Assembly: GCF_030159895.1 (NCBI RefSeq)
Contig: NZ_BSNI01000002.1
Location: 1,204,306 to 1,268,305 of the forward strand
DNA from: Maritalea porphyrae
Lineage (GTDB): Bacteria; Pseudomonadota; Alphaproteobacteria; Rhizobiales; Devosiaceae
Direction of reading: 5' to 3'
Length of the DNA stretch: 64,000 nt
Part shown: in pieces, positions 51,946-60,487 of the stretch
Layout of the letters: each line of letters starts with the position of its first letter
How positions within the stretch are numbered: the first letter of the stretch is position 1
Made by a program: the position numbers and the translations under genes
Notes under the pieces: generated by a model
What the model was told of the DNA's origin: nothing
The model's input: only the letters and a program-made list of their open reading frames with translations
Database searches by the model: none

Positions 51946-52584
51946 CTAATCTGACATGTTGGCTTGTATCGACTGAGCAAAAGCTTCTGCATTCGCAGTC
52001 CCTTCGCCGCGCAGCCCTGTCACAATTCCAGCTTTGTCGCGTGCGTCTTTGTTTTGGCTTGCTTTCCAGACCGCATCAAGCTCCTCGATTTCGATTTCCA
52101 ATCCAACAATGCCTTTTAACTGGCGAGTTATGAAATCATCGGGCGCGTCTGAGAGCGTCCATGGTTTCTCTCGCTGGGCTTCATGTTGATGCGATAACGA
52201 AGCCAAATGCTCTAGCAGCCAATCGTTATCTTTGACCAGCTTCAATTGACCACGTGCATGCGCCACAACATAATTCCATGTCGGCACAGCTTTTCCATGC
52301 TCCTCTTTTGAAGGGTACCAACCTGGAGAGATGTAAGTTTGCGGCCCTTGGAAGACCACAAGTGCCTGATGTGAGTTTTCTTCTAGGCGACAAATCGGAT
52401 TGCCGCGCGCAATGTGCCCTCGCAAAACGCCTTTTTCAGACAGATCCTCATGTATCATCATTGGAATATGATCCATTTCTAACCGCCCAGATTGATATGT
52501 AGAGAGCGATGCAAAAGGCGAACTTCGCATCAAATTGTGGATTTGGTCGACGCGGCTTTCTCTGAAAATGGGTGGTTGAAACAT
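51946..52584 (-). CDS. PaiB-like FMN-binding protein
   Basis: The 212-residue protein matches the PaiB/FMN-binding negative regulator family: the MFQPPIFRE start, SSPFASLSTY, GHIARGNP, VVFQGPQTYISPGWYPSK and PTWNYVVAHARGQ. It has a split-barrel flavin-binding fold. PaiB from Bacillus was linked to sporulation and protease control, but most members are likely flavin- or haem-related enzymes. It lies 37 bases after the FeS-flavin reductase on the same strand. Confidence 0.92.
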   Translation of the reverse strand: MFQPPIFRESRVDQIHNLMRSSPFASLSTYQSGRLEMDHIPMMIHEDLSEKGVLRGHIARGNPICRLEENSHQALVVFQGPQTYISPGWYPSKEEHGKAVPTWNYVVAHARGQLKLVKDNDWLLEHLASLSHQHEAQREKPWTLSDAPDDFITRQLKGIVGLEIEIEELDAVWKASQNKDARDKAGIVTGLRGEGTANAEAFAQSIQANMSD

Positions 52585-52621
52585 CTCGTTTTCCTTCTCT
52601 ATTTTGACGCAGTGTTTGGCG

Positions 52622-53773
52622 TTAGATGTCTAGGACAACATCGCCCGTTGGCCGGGAGCAGCAGATCAAGACTTTGTCGGGTTTTTGCGCGTCCAACGGC
52701 TCTTCAAAATACTCGACCTCGCCTGATAGCAACGCGCACGAGCACGTGTTGCATATGCCTTCGCGACAGCTAAACTCTGGCGTTAGGCCCGCATTTTCAG
52801 CGGCCTCAAGCAAGGACGAATTGGCATCATTCCACCTTATGGATTTGCCGGACTTTGCAAACGTGACCAGCGGTTCCTCACCCTGCAAGGCTGAGCTTTC
52901 TAATTGCCGGCTATTATTCGGGTTTTTTGCTGCCAAAGTTGCACCAAGACGAGCAACATTAGTAGGCCTAGCAATTGGTTGGCGTGCTGCCGTTGCAAGT
53001 TCTTCTAAAGAGTGCGCTTTCCCAAAGAATTCATATGCGATGTTTGGCGGCGAGACGCCTAGGTCAACCAAAAGATTGTACATTGCCACCATAAACGGCG
53101 TCGGGCCGCATATATATGCGTCATAACAATCAAGTGGTAGCTCGCGCTGCAAGGTGTCCTGGTTGATGCGGCCCGCGCTGTAAAAACCCATCGTCTCTTG
53201 GTCCATTTTGGTTGGACTGCTGTAGGTGAAGTGCGATCGAATGCGTCCCTTTGAAGCTCTTGAGAGTTTTTCAACTTCCTCGCGCAAGGCGTGCTCGCTA
53301 CCATTTTTGCAGGCGTGAAAAAACCAAACGTTGCGGTTCGTTTTGGCAAGCGCATGAAGCATTGAAAGCAGAGGCGTTAGCCCCACACCCCCGGCAAGCA
53401 AGATCACAGGGCGATCTGAAGTCTGGTCCAAAACAAATGAACCTCTTGGTGGGGCAACTTGCAAATCATCACCAACCTTGACGTGGTCATGTATCCAAGT
53501 TGAACCAATTCCCGCCCGCGCACTAGGTGAATCAACAGGAGCTGGCTCGCGCTTTACGGTAATGCGATATATGTGCTGGTCATCGCAATCAGATGACAAT
53601 GAGTATGTGCGATTGACGGGACCGTCGTTGGTCGGGACTTTGAGGGTTAGATACTGTCCAGGTGCAGCTGGCCACAACGGCTTGCTATCCGTCGGCTGGA
53701 GAAATAACGAGACGATATTGTCGCATTCTATCTGCTTTTTGCGTACGCGGAACGGTCTAAATTCCATTGCCAT
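52622..53773 (-). CDS. Flavin reductase with C-terminal plant-type 2Fe-2S ferredoxin domain
   Basis: The 383-residue protein has an FAD domain (NRTYSLSS), an NAD-binding domain (VILLAGGVGLTPLLSML; YICGPTPFM) and a C-terminal 2Fe-2S domain with C336, C341, C344 and C371 or C372 (CREGICNTC). It resembles HCP reductase and oxygenase reductase components, which pass electrons from NAD(P)H to a partner. No oxygenase or Hcp gene is adjacent, so the partner is unknown. PaiB follows. ATG 53773 has AGG upstream; ATG 53767 and an upstream start at 53791 are alternatives. Confidence 0.9.
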   Translation of the reverse strand: MAMEFRPFRVRKKQIECDNIVSLFLQPTDSKPLWPAAPGQYLTLKVPTNDGPVNRTYSLSSDCDDQHIYRITVKREPAPVDSPSARAGIGSTWIHDHVKVGDDLQVAPPRGSFVLDQTSDRPVILLAGGVGLTPLLSMLHALAKTNRNVWFFHACKNGSEHALREEVEKLSRASKGRIRSHFTYSSPTKMDQETMGFYSAGRINQDTLQRELPLDCYDAYICGPTPFMVAMYNLLVDLGVSPPNIAYEFFGKAHSLEELATAARQPIARPTNVARLGATLAAKNPNNSRQLESSALQGEEPLVTFAKSGKSIRWNDANSSLLEAAENAGLTPEFSCREGICNTCSCALLSGEVEYFEEPLDAQKPDKVLICCSRPTGDVVLDI

Positions 53774-53873
53774 TTCACCTGCTTCTTTCACTGCCGTTGG
53801 GTTCGTTATTGCAAATTGCTTCTGACCGGGCGTCTGTCATTATTTGCGAAGGCTTGGACAATTTGCAGTAAAG

Positions 53874-53902
53874 TGGATATATAGAAATATCCAAAATATG
53901 AT
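53874..53902 (+). promoter_or_regulatory. Candidate mocR promoter with inverted repeat
   Basis: TGGATA (53874-53879) and TATGAT (53897-53902) have a 17-bp spacer. GGATAT-N6-ATATCC (53875-53892) overlaps the -35 box and may be the binding site of the MocR protein. Confidence 0.45.
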
Positions 53903-53919
53903 AAAATGAGCATACCAAT

Positions 53920-55335
53920 ATGAAGCAAAAGCCTTCGCTTACATTTGCTTTGGATCGAAGTTCAGACACACCGCTTTTTGAGCAAATTTGCCAAGCTGTT
54001 CGAAAAATGGCGAATTCTGATGGTCTCAAGAAGGGTGAAATTCTGCCCGCAACGCGAGAGTTGAGTGCCGATCTGGGGGTGTCCAGGTCAACAGTGATTG
54101 CCGCATACGATCAGTTGGTTGCCGAAGGGTATCTGTTGGGCAAAAGAGGGGCTGGGTATGAAGTCTGCTCCGTGGCGGGCCTCGAAATGAATAAATTGCA
54201 GCGTCCTAAGTCTGTGGACACACAGCCAGCCGAGGCCGGCCGCCCACTGCCGTTTGAGCCAAGTCAGCCTGATATGCGCATATTTCCTTACAGGAGTTGG
54301 GCAAAGACATTGTCACGGGTTGGTCGAACAAATCCGCAATCATTGTTGGTTGGGGGATCGGCTTTTGGCAACCATGATCTGCGCTGTGCAATTGCCGATC
54401 ATGTGTTGAATTGGCGCGGTATATCGGTCTCGCCCGAACAAGTCATAGTGACCTCTGGTGCCATGGGTGCCTTGGAAGCGTGTCTGAGGACATTGTCAAA
54501 ATCGGGTGATGGTGTAGGCGTTGAGGACCCCGGGTATGTGCCATTGGTTAGATATATTCAAGCCATGGGGTTGCGCCCGCAATTTTTGCAAGTTGATGAT
54601 GAGGGGGCAGAACTCCCAAAAGGCACCTCGCAGCCAAAATTGACCATTCTCACCCCATCGCATCAATATCCGTTGGGAGGCACAATGTCTCCGCAACGTC
54701 GATTAGAATACATAAAATGGGCTGATCAGAATAACACTTGGATTGTGGAAGACGACTATGACAGCGAGTTCCGTTTCGCCGGACGACCAATACCTGCAAT
54801 GGCGGGAACAGATAGACTAAAGCGCACAATCTATATTGGGACATTCTCCAAATTGTTCTCCAATGCGTTTCGGCTCGGCTACGCAGTTGTGCCCGAGAGT
54901 TTGGTGGAGCAGTTCCACAATTGCATTGATACCTTCTCCATGAAGGCTGGCATTATGCCTCAACAAATATTGGCTGAATTTTTTGAATCTGGCGAATTCT
55001 ACAAATATTTGCGCCGTGCCCGTCGCATTTACGCAGAACGAAGGGACTTCCTGTTGCACCGGCTCGGGTCGGATTTTGCCGATTTTGGTACATTCACAGA
55101 TAATCAAGCAGGGATGCAGATCGTTTTCCATCTTCAAGCAGACTTGAAGGACACCACGATCAGCGAACTGGCCGCGAAAGAGGGAGTGGCATTGCATCCA
55201 CTTTCTGCTTCTCTTTCTGGGGAGGGGCAACTTAACGGGTTGATATTGGGATATTGTGCCCACACCCGCCAAGAAATGGAAGCAGCGCTGCTTGTTCTAC
55301 GCTCTTGTTTTAAGAAAGCTCAAAGGGCTAATTAG
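53920..55335 (+). CDS. MocR family PLP-dependent transcriptional regulator
   Basis: The 471-residue protein joins a GntR-type winged helix (residues 5-75, ATRELSADLGVSRSTVIAAYDQL) to an aminotransferase-like domain with the PLP lysine in GTFSKLFSN (K311) and EDDYDSEFRF. MocR/PdxR proteins regulate PLP synthesis, GABA or taurine use. It is divergent from the reductase/PaiB pair, its likely targets. The start ATG has only a weak ribosome-binding site. Confidence 0.93.
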   Translation: MKQKPSLTFALDRSSDTPLFEQICQAVRKMANSDGLKKGEILPATRELSADLGVSRSTVIAAYDQLVAEGYLLGKRGAGYEVCSVAGLEMNKLQRPKSVDTQPAEAGRPLPFEPSQPDMRIFPYRSWAKTLSRVGRTNPQSLLVGGSAFGNHDLRCAIADHVLNWRGISVSPEQVIVTSGAMGALEACLRTLSKSGDGVGVEDPGYVPLVRYIQAMGLRPQFLQVDDEGAELPKGTSQPKLTILTPSHQYPLGGTMSPQRRLEYIKWADQNNTWIVEDDYDSEFRFAGRPIPAMAGTDRLKRTIYIGTFSKLFSNAFRLGYAVVPESLVEQFHNCIDTFSMKAGIMPQQILAEFFESGEFYKYLRRARRIYAERRDFLLHRLGSDFADFGTFTDNQAGMQIVFHLQADLKDTTISELAAKEGVALHPLSASLSGEGQLNGLILGYCAHTRQEMEAALLVLRSCFKKAQRAN

Positions 55336-55341
55336 ACTTGA

Positions 55342-55848
55342 TCACTTACCGCCCATCTTCCCAAATGCAGGTTTCAGATCATGGGCTTGTTCATCTTCGA
55401 TAATCTGAAGTACCCTAGATTTTACATCATAATACTTGATTTCAACACAAATAGTGCCGCGAAACCAATGGGCCAAATGAAGAGAATAAGTACTTATAGA
55501 TCCGTATCCTAAATGCTCTCTTGCGCGCTTTCTTATGTCTGTCGCTGAGGAGCCCACATACATCACAGGAGAGGGGGAGTTCATTCTCGGGCAGTTTCTT
55601 AGTCGTTCCGACTTGTATTCTTTTGCTGCCTCAAATGTTGTAATTGGGTTGCCGCCAAGCTCGCGGATTACGTAGACATAACCCCCAGTCGAGTCGTTCG
55701 TCGGCTTTGTGCGCTGCTTGAATATTTGGATGTCTTCAAGTGCTGTCTTAACTTCGTCTCCGACTTGCCATTCGAAATCCATTTGATCTTTTGGTTCTGC
55801 CGCGGCTGCCCGGTTGCAGTCTGAAATTAATTCATCGATGTACCCCAT
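55342..55848 (-). CDS. GIY-YIG domain protein
   Basis: The 168-residue protein has a GIY-YIG-type nuclease core: GYVYVI at residues 56-61, MYVGSSA at 96-102, IRKRAREHL with the catalytic-type Arg, and the acidic residue in IIEDEQAHDLKPAFGKMGGK near 151. The N-terminal 50 residues are unassigned. It could be a small nuclease of repair or defence type. Its ATG overlaps the stop of the Cys-rich protein gene by one base, so the two are cotranscribed. No colony of defence genes is nearby. Confidence 0.75.
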   Translation of the reverse strand: MGYIDELISDCNRAAAAEPKDQMDFEWQVGDEVKTALEDIQIFKQRTKPTNDSTGGYVYVIRELGGNPITTFEAAKEYKSERLRNCPRMNSPSPVMYVGSSATDIRKRAREHLGYGSISTYSLHLAHWFRGTICVEIKYYDVKSRVLQIIEDEQAHDLKPAFGKMGGK

Positions 55849-56366
55849 TAGACCTTGTCTCCTAAGCTTTTGAAAAAATTGCGTATTTCTTCAAAAGTGC
55901 CACTTGTCTGGAAAGCAGTTAGTGTCGCAACTGACCATGGAGCGGCGGGGGTCAACTCTGCTTCAAAGACCGAAACTTGGCGAAGTTGCGCTTCATCCAG
56001 CGTCAGTTTTTTCGCCGCTTGCAGCATGGCCAAAAACTCATGCACATTGTGCATCACGCGGTAGGCATCAAATATGTCTTGAGCTTGTTCTGGGTGATCT
56101 CGCCACGAGCGACGATCAAACAGTTCGTTGAACACGCGCTGCCCAGCACCAAAGCAATTATAGCGCACGCAGCCCCTAAAGCCTTTGGTTTTTAGATCAT
56201 CATGGATTGTGCATTCGTGCTTAGCGTCCAAATGCTTGCAAGGTTCTGCTGCCTGCTTGTCATAAGCGAACATTGTAGACTTATCGAAAGCCAGCGCCAC
56301 ACAGCAATAGGCGGCGCAATTTGCGCAATCTGGTTCAAGTTTGATATTATGCAAATTGGCGGGCAT
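55848..56366 (-). CDS. Cysteine-rich protein with CxxCxxxCC metal-site motif
   Basis: The 172-residue protein has eight Cys in its first 71 residues: C14, C17, C21, C22, C43, C52, C66 and C71 (CANCAAYCC, PCKHL, ECTIH, GCVRYNCFGAGQ). This pattern looks like an iron-sulphur or zinc site and resembles the YkgJ type and the N-terminal part of some pentapeptide-repeat proteins. The C-terminal 100 residues are helical. Function is unknown. It is coupled to the GIY-YIG gene by a TAATG overlap. Confidence 0.7.
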   Translation of the reverse strand: MPANLHNIKLEPDCANCAAYCCVALAFDKSTMFAYDKQAAEPCKHLDAKHECTIHDDLKTKGFRGCVRYNCFGAGQRVFNELFDRRSWRDHPEQAQDIFDAYRVMHNVHEFLAMLQAAKKLTLDEAQLRQVSVFEAELTPAAPWSVATLTAFQTSGTFEEIRNFFKSLGDKV

Positions 56367-56454
56367 GGGTCAGTGCTATCTGACAGATGAAGAGATCGCA
56401 ACCAAACAAAATTTGACCATTTGATAAATAATTGAAACTCAATTATGGTCGCCG

Positions 56455-56495
56455 CCTGTCGTGAAGGTAAAAAGTGCATTGCACCTTGCGACAGG
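56455..56495 (+). other. Strong stem-loop in the leader of the aldolase gene
   Basis: CCTGTCG, then AAGGT, pair with ACCTT and CGACAGG; two and one unpaired bases separate the two helices. It ends 59 bases before the fsa ATG. No T-run follows, so a leader-based control or a processing site is more likely than a terminator. Confidence 0.6.
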
Positions 56496-56554
56496 GGGGC
56501 AAATTGTGAGACAACGGCCCAACATTTTGACGCGAGAACCAAACTAGGTGAGCC

Positions 56555-57208
56555 ATGAAATTTTTCGTCGACACTGCTGAAGTTGCAGACATTAAAGAAC
56601 TCAATGAAACCGGTCTTTTGGATGGTGTTACAACCAACCCAAGTTTGATCGCAAAATCTGGCCGCGACTTTTTGGAAGTGGTCAAAGAGATTTGCGACAT
56701 CGTTGATGGTCCGGTTTCTGCAGAAGTAGCCGCAACAGACTATGACGGTATGGTTGCTGAAGGCGAGCATCTTGCCAAAATTGCCGATAACGTTGTGATC
56801 AAATTGCCATTGACTATGGACGGATTGAAAGCCTGTAAATACTTCACCGGCAAGGGCATCAAAACCAACGTAACATTGTGTTTTTCTGCCAACCAGGCGC
56901 TGTTGGCCGCTAAAGCTGGCGCAACTTACATTTCACCATTTATTGGCCGCTTGGACGATATCAACCTCGACGGCATTCAGCTGATCGAAGATATCCGCAC
57001 CATCTACGACAATTACGGTTACGAAACTGAAATTTTGGCGGCATCAATCCGCTCAGTAAATCATGTTTCAGATAGCGCACTTGCCGGTGCTGATGTGGCA
57101 ACTATACCGCCAAGCGTGATCCGCAAATTGGCGCAGCATCCTTTGACAGATAAGGGCCTTGATGCCTTTGTGAAGGACTGGGCATCAACAGGTCAGAAAA
57201 TTCTCTAA
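56555..57208 (+). CDS. fsa: Fructose-6-phosphate aldolase / transaldolase-like protein
   Basis: The 217-residue protein is of the short transaldolase (TalC/FSA) type: [33 protein letters not shown], and the Schiff-base Lys in VVIKLPLT (K83). FSA cleaves fructose-6-phosphate to dihydroxyacetone and glyceraldehyde-3-phosphate; many relatives are true transaldolases, and sequence alone does not decide. A long leader with a hairpin precedes it. mrp follows 39 bases downstream. Confidence 0.92.
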   Translation: MKFFVDTAEVADIKELNETGLLDGVTTNPSLIAKSGRDFLEVVKEICDIVDGPVSAEVAATDYDGMVAEGEHLAKIADNVVIKLPLTMDGLKACKYFTGKGIKTNVTLCFSANQALLAAKAGATYISPFIGRLDDINLDGIQLIEDIRTIYDNYGYETEILAASIRSVNHVSDSALAGADVATIPPSVIRKLAQHPLTDKGLDAFVKDWASTGQKIL

Positions 57209-57247
57209 CGACCAGCTGAAAACAAATAGAAGCGAACGGAAAAAACC

Positions 57248-58306
57248 ATGAGCGACAAAGCTTTGGAAGATGAAGTGCGTGCGGCGCTAGGGCAAGTTCA
57301 ACTGCCCGGCGGTGCGCCATTGGCCACATATGCGGGCCTTAGCGATATCATCATCACCAAAGGCGCCATTGCGTTCGCCATCACCATTGCACCGGGACTA
57401 GAGGCATCTTTTGCCCCGGTGCGCGATCAGGCTCAAAAAGCGGTCAGCAAGATTGCCGGCGAGCGCAAAGTGATGATTTCCATCACTTCGGACAAGCAGC
57501 AGGCGCAAAAAGCGCAAGCCACTGCCGCGCCGCGCCAACCTGGGCCACCACCAAAAGAGCCGGTGAAGGGCATAAAGTCGATCATCGCCGTTGCTTCAGG
57601 CAAGGGCGGCGTTGGCAAATCCACCACCGCAGTAAATTTTGCGCTAGCGCTGAAGGCAAGGGGCCAAAAAGTAGCGATTTTGGATGCTGACATCTATGGC
57701 CCTTCCATGCCCAAATTGCTCGGTATTGAGGGTAAGCCTGCCATGCGCGACGATGGCATTTTCACCCCGCATGAAGCTTATGGCATCAAAGTGATGTCAA
57801 TCGGCTCAATGCTAGAAGGCGACCAAGCGGTCGTTTGGCGCGGGCCTATGGCGACGTCGGCATTGCGACAATTGCTGCGCGAAACGGACTGGGGCGAAAT
57901 CGATACGTTGGTTGTTGATCTACCGCCGGGTACTGGCGATGTGCATATTTCGCTTGTGCAAACCGTGCCGTTAACCGGTGCGATTGTGGTTTCAACGCCG
58001 CAAGATTTGGCGCTGATTGATGCCAAAAAAGCCATCGACATGTTCGCTCGGACGCAGGTCAGCATTTTAGGCATTGTGGAAAATATGAGCTATTTCCTTT
58101 GCCCATCTTGCGGCACGCGTTCCGACATTTTTGGCACAGGCGGTGCGGCAGACACAGCAAAATCACTCGGCGTGCCATTCCTTGGCGGAATTCCTTTGCA
58201 CATGGATATTCGCGAGCGTTCTGATGCGGGTACGCCCATTGTGGCCACCGCGCCTGAAAGCGATGAAGCAAAGGCTTACATCGCAGTCGCCGAGTTGGTG
58301 AACTAA
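57248..58306 (+). CDS. apbC: Mrp/ApbC iron-sulphur cluster carrier ATPase
   Basis: The 352-residue protein has an N-terminal DUF59/MIP18 domain (residues 1-85), a Pro-rich linker, and a P-loop ATPase with AVASGKGGVGKSTT and a CPSCG pair near residue 283 that holds a bridging 4Fe-4S cluster in dimers. It carries and inserts Fe-S clusters. Full length. Confidence 0.95.
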   Translation: MSDKALEDEVRAALGQVQLPGGAPLATYAGLSDIIITKGAIAFAITIAPGLEASFAPVRDQAQKAVSKIAGERKVMISITSDKQQAQKAQATAAPRQPGPPPKEPVKGIKSIIAVASGKGGVGKSTTAVNFALALKARGQKVAILDADIYGPSMPKLLGIEGKPAMRDDGIFTPHEAYGIKVMSIGSMLEGDQAVVWRGPMATSALRQLLRETDWGEIDTLVVDLPPGTGDVHISLVQTVPLTGAIVVSTPQDLALIDAKKAIDMFARTQVSILGIVENMSYFLCPSCGTRSDIFGTGGAADTAKSLGVPFLGGIPLHMDIRERSDAGTPIVATAPESDEAKAYIAVAELVN

Positions 58307-58369
58307 GCTCAAAAGCCCTTTAAGCAAAACCTTTGGCGCACAGTTCCTGCGATTTTTTGGTTGCGTCGA

Positions 58370-58391
58370 GATATGTAATCGATTACATATC
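58370..58391. promoter_or_regulatory. Perfect 22-bp LacI-type palindrome before the glucosidase gene
   Basis: Half-site GATATGTAATC is mirrored exactly as GATTACATATC. The centre TGTAATCGATTACA is the form of operator used by LacI-family sugar regulators. No LacI gene is in the window, so the regulator would be encoded elsewhere. Confidence 0.75.
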
Positions 58392-58441
58392 GAATCCAAC
58401 TTAAAGAGCGACGGTCGCTTATTCTGAAACTGTGGGGCCCA

Positions 58442-59749
58442 ATGTTTACATTCAACAAGCAAGACTTTGGTGACTTCACCTTTGGCGCCGCAACGGCTGC
58501 CTATCAAATCGAGGGCGGGCAGACTGAAGGGCAGGGCATGTCCATCTGGGATAGCTTTGCTGCCACTGGTCGCAACGTAGCGGGTCAAGAAACGGGCGAA
58601 ATCGCGTGCGATCACTACAATCGGTGGCCCGAAGATCTTGATCTGCTCAAAGAAGCAGGGTTTGACGCCTATCGCTTTTCCTTTGCTTGGCCGCGTATTT
58701 TGCCTCAAGGCACGGGTGCGATTAATCAAGCGGGGCTAGATTTTTATGACCGCTTGATCGATGGCATGCTTGAGCGAAACCTCAAACCATTTGCCACCCT
58801 GTATCACTGGGATCTGCCATCCACATTGCAGGACAAGGGCGGTTGGCTAAACCGCGATATCGCCAATTGGCTCGCTGACTATGCTGAGCTGGTCTATCAA
58901 AAGTTTGGCGATCGATTGGCCAAAATTGCCACCATCAACGAGCCGTGGTGCGTTTCGTTTCTGTCCCACTATTTGGGTGTCCATGCACCAGGCTATCGTG
59001 ATTTGCGAGCAACTGCGCGCGCCATGCACCACGTGCTTTTGGCGCATGGCACAACGATTGAAAGATTGCGCAGTCTGGGTGCAAAGGATTTGGGGATCGT
59101 TCTAAACCTCGAATTTGCCAAAGGCGCAACTGAAAGTGATGAGGATAAAGCGGCGGCCGATCTTTGGGACAGCATCTACAATAAGTGGTTCCTGGGCGGT
59201 GTGTTCAAGCAAAACTATCCGCAAAATGTCATGGATGTCCTTGAGCCATACATGCCTGATAACTATCAGGATGATATGCCAACAATTGGCACCAAGCTTG
59301 ATTGGCTCGGCATCAATTATTACACGCGTTCACACATGAAGCACGACGCATCTGTGCCAAATTTCCAGATTTCTAGTGTGCCGGGCCCGTTGGAAAAGAC
59401 AGATTTGGGCTGGGAGATTTACCCCCAAGGGCTGACGGAGCTTTTAAAGCGCGTTGCCAAAGACTACACCGACTTGCCGCTCTATGTTACAGAAAACGGC
59501 CTCGCTGACGCTGAACTGTACGATGATCAGTTGCGCGTGAAATACTATGATCAGCATTACAAAGCGGCGCTACAAGCTAAGCAAGAAGGTGTTGATTTGC
59601 GGGGCTATTTTGCTTGGTCGCTGCTCGATAATTACGAGTGGGCAGAAGGTTATGACAAACGCTTTGGCATGGTGCACGTGGATTATGAAACGCAAAAACG
59701 TACACCAAAAAGCTCCTACCGCGCATTCCAGAAATTGCTGAAGGATTAG
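58442..59749 (+). CDS. Beta-glucosidase, GH1
   Basis: The 435-residue protein is a GH1 glycosidase. The acid/base is E167 in TINEPW and the nucleophile is E351 in YVTENGL; FGAATAAYQIEGG at the start and LLDNYEWAEGYDKRFG near the end are typical. No signal peptide is seen, so it acts in the cytosol on beta-glucosides. A perfect LacI-type operator lies 51 bases upstream. It is a single-gene unit with no transporter next to it. Confidence 0.95.
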   Translation: MFTFNKQDFGDFTFGAATAAYQIEGGQTEGQGMSIWDSFAATGRNVAGQETGEIACDHYNRWPEDLDLLKEAGFDAYRFSFAWPRILPQGTGAINQAGLDFYDRLIDGMLERNLKPFATLYHWDLPSTLQDKGGWLNRDIANWLADYAELVYQKFGDRLAKIATINEPWCVSFLSHYLGVHAPGYRDLRATARAMHHVLLAHGTTIERLRSLGAKDLGIVLNLEFAKGATESDEDKAAADLWDSIYNKWFLGGVFKQNYPQNVMDVLEPYMPDNYQDDMPTIGTKLDWLGINYYTRSHMKHDASVPNFQISSVPGPLEKTDLGWEIYPQGLTELLKRVAKDYTDLPLYVTENGLADAELYDDQLRVKYYDQHYKAALQAKQEGVDLRGYFAWSLLDNYEWAEGYDKRFGMVHVDYETQKRTPKSSYRAFQKLLKD

Positions 59750-59806
59750 CGCACGACCGTGATCCTGCAGCCTTCACCATCGGTCTAGTTGAGGGGCGGG
59801 ATCTAC

Positions 59807-60349
59807 TCAGCTTATTCGTCCTTCTTTCCAAGAGCTGGCCACTGACCAGACCAACAACAAAAAAAGTGAAAGCAAAGAGGCCAATGCAACTAGCATTCCC
59901 AACGAGCTGATTAGATTGCTTGCTTTAAATATTTCCGCGTACTCGATGTATCTTGTTGGTTTTGGAAATCCAAGAACCAAAACAAGGTGCGGCCAACTCG
60001 TGCAGATCAGAGAAATGTGTAACAGCCAAAACAAGAGAGTGGTAATTCGCGGGAGTCGCATCGCGCCAAATTGGACTTGAAACCACGTCACAAGCGCACA
60101 CGTGGTCATGATTAGGGCAAACACCAGAGAAGGGCCCGCAGTTGTCACCATATAGTGTGTATCGGCATCGTGTGTAGCCTGACCGCGTGGATCGCTTAGC
60201 ATAATTTGAGTTTCAATATTGGAAGCAATACCAAAAACGCCGTAAATCAGTGCAGCTATCGTAAACAGAGCTTGTGGTTTCCAACGTCGAATATGGGCGA
60301 ATAGAGGCGCAACGATTAAAAACAATAGTAACAAATTTAGCAGGTTCAC
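59807..60349 (-). CDS. Membrane protein of unknown function
   Basis: The 180-residue protein has about five hydrophobic segments (near residues 2-18, 28-45, 72-92, 102-120 and 150-172). The N-terminus MNLLNLLLLFLIVAPLFAHIRRW has no cleavage site. I do not recognise a family. It is convergent with the glucosidase gene. Confidence 0.6.
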   Translation of the reverse strand: MNLLNLLLLFLIVAPLFAHIRRWKPQALFTIAALIYGVFGIASNIETQIMLSDPRGQATHDADTHYMVTTAGPSLVFALIMTTCALVTWFQVQFGAMRLPRITTLLFWLLHISLICTSWPHLVLVLGFPKPTRYIEYAEIFKASNLISSLGMLVALASLLSLFLLLVWSVASSWKEGRIS

Positions 60350-60487
60350 GTTTTAAGAAAACTCGTTTTATGCGGTTGTAGTAAAACTAGATGATGGTGA
60401 AAGCTACCCAATTTTTTAGCTAAGCCCAATGATTTAGCCTTCATTTAGTACACGTTTCGTGACTATTTCTAACGAGGACCAGCGGCT

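Noticed and set aside
56192-56770. 192-codon reverse frame overlapping the fsa start
   Set aside because: It is antisense to the clear fsa and Cys-rich genes and contains no protein features.
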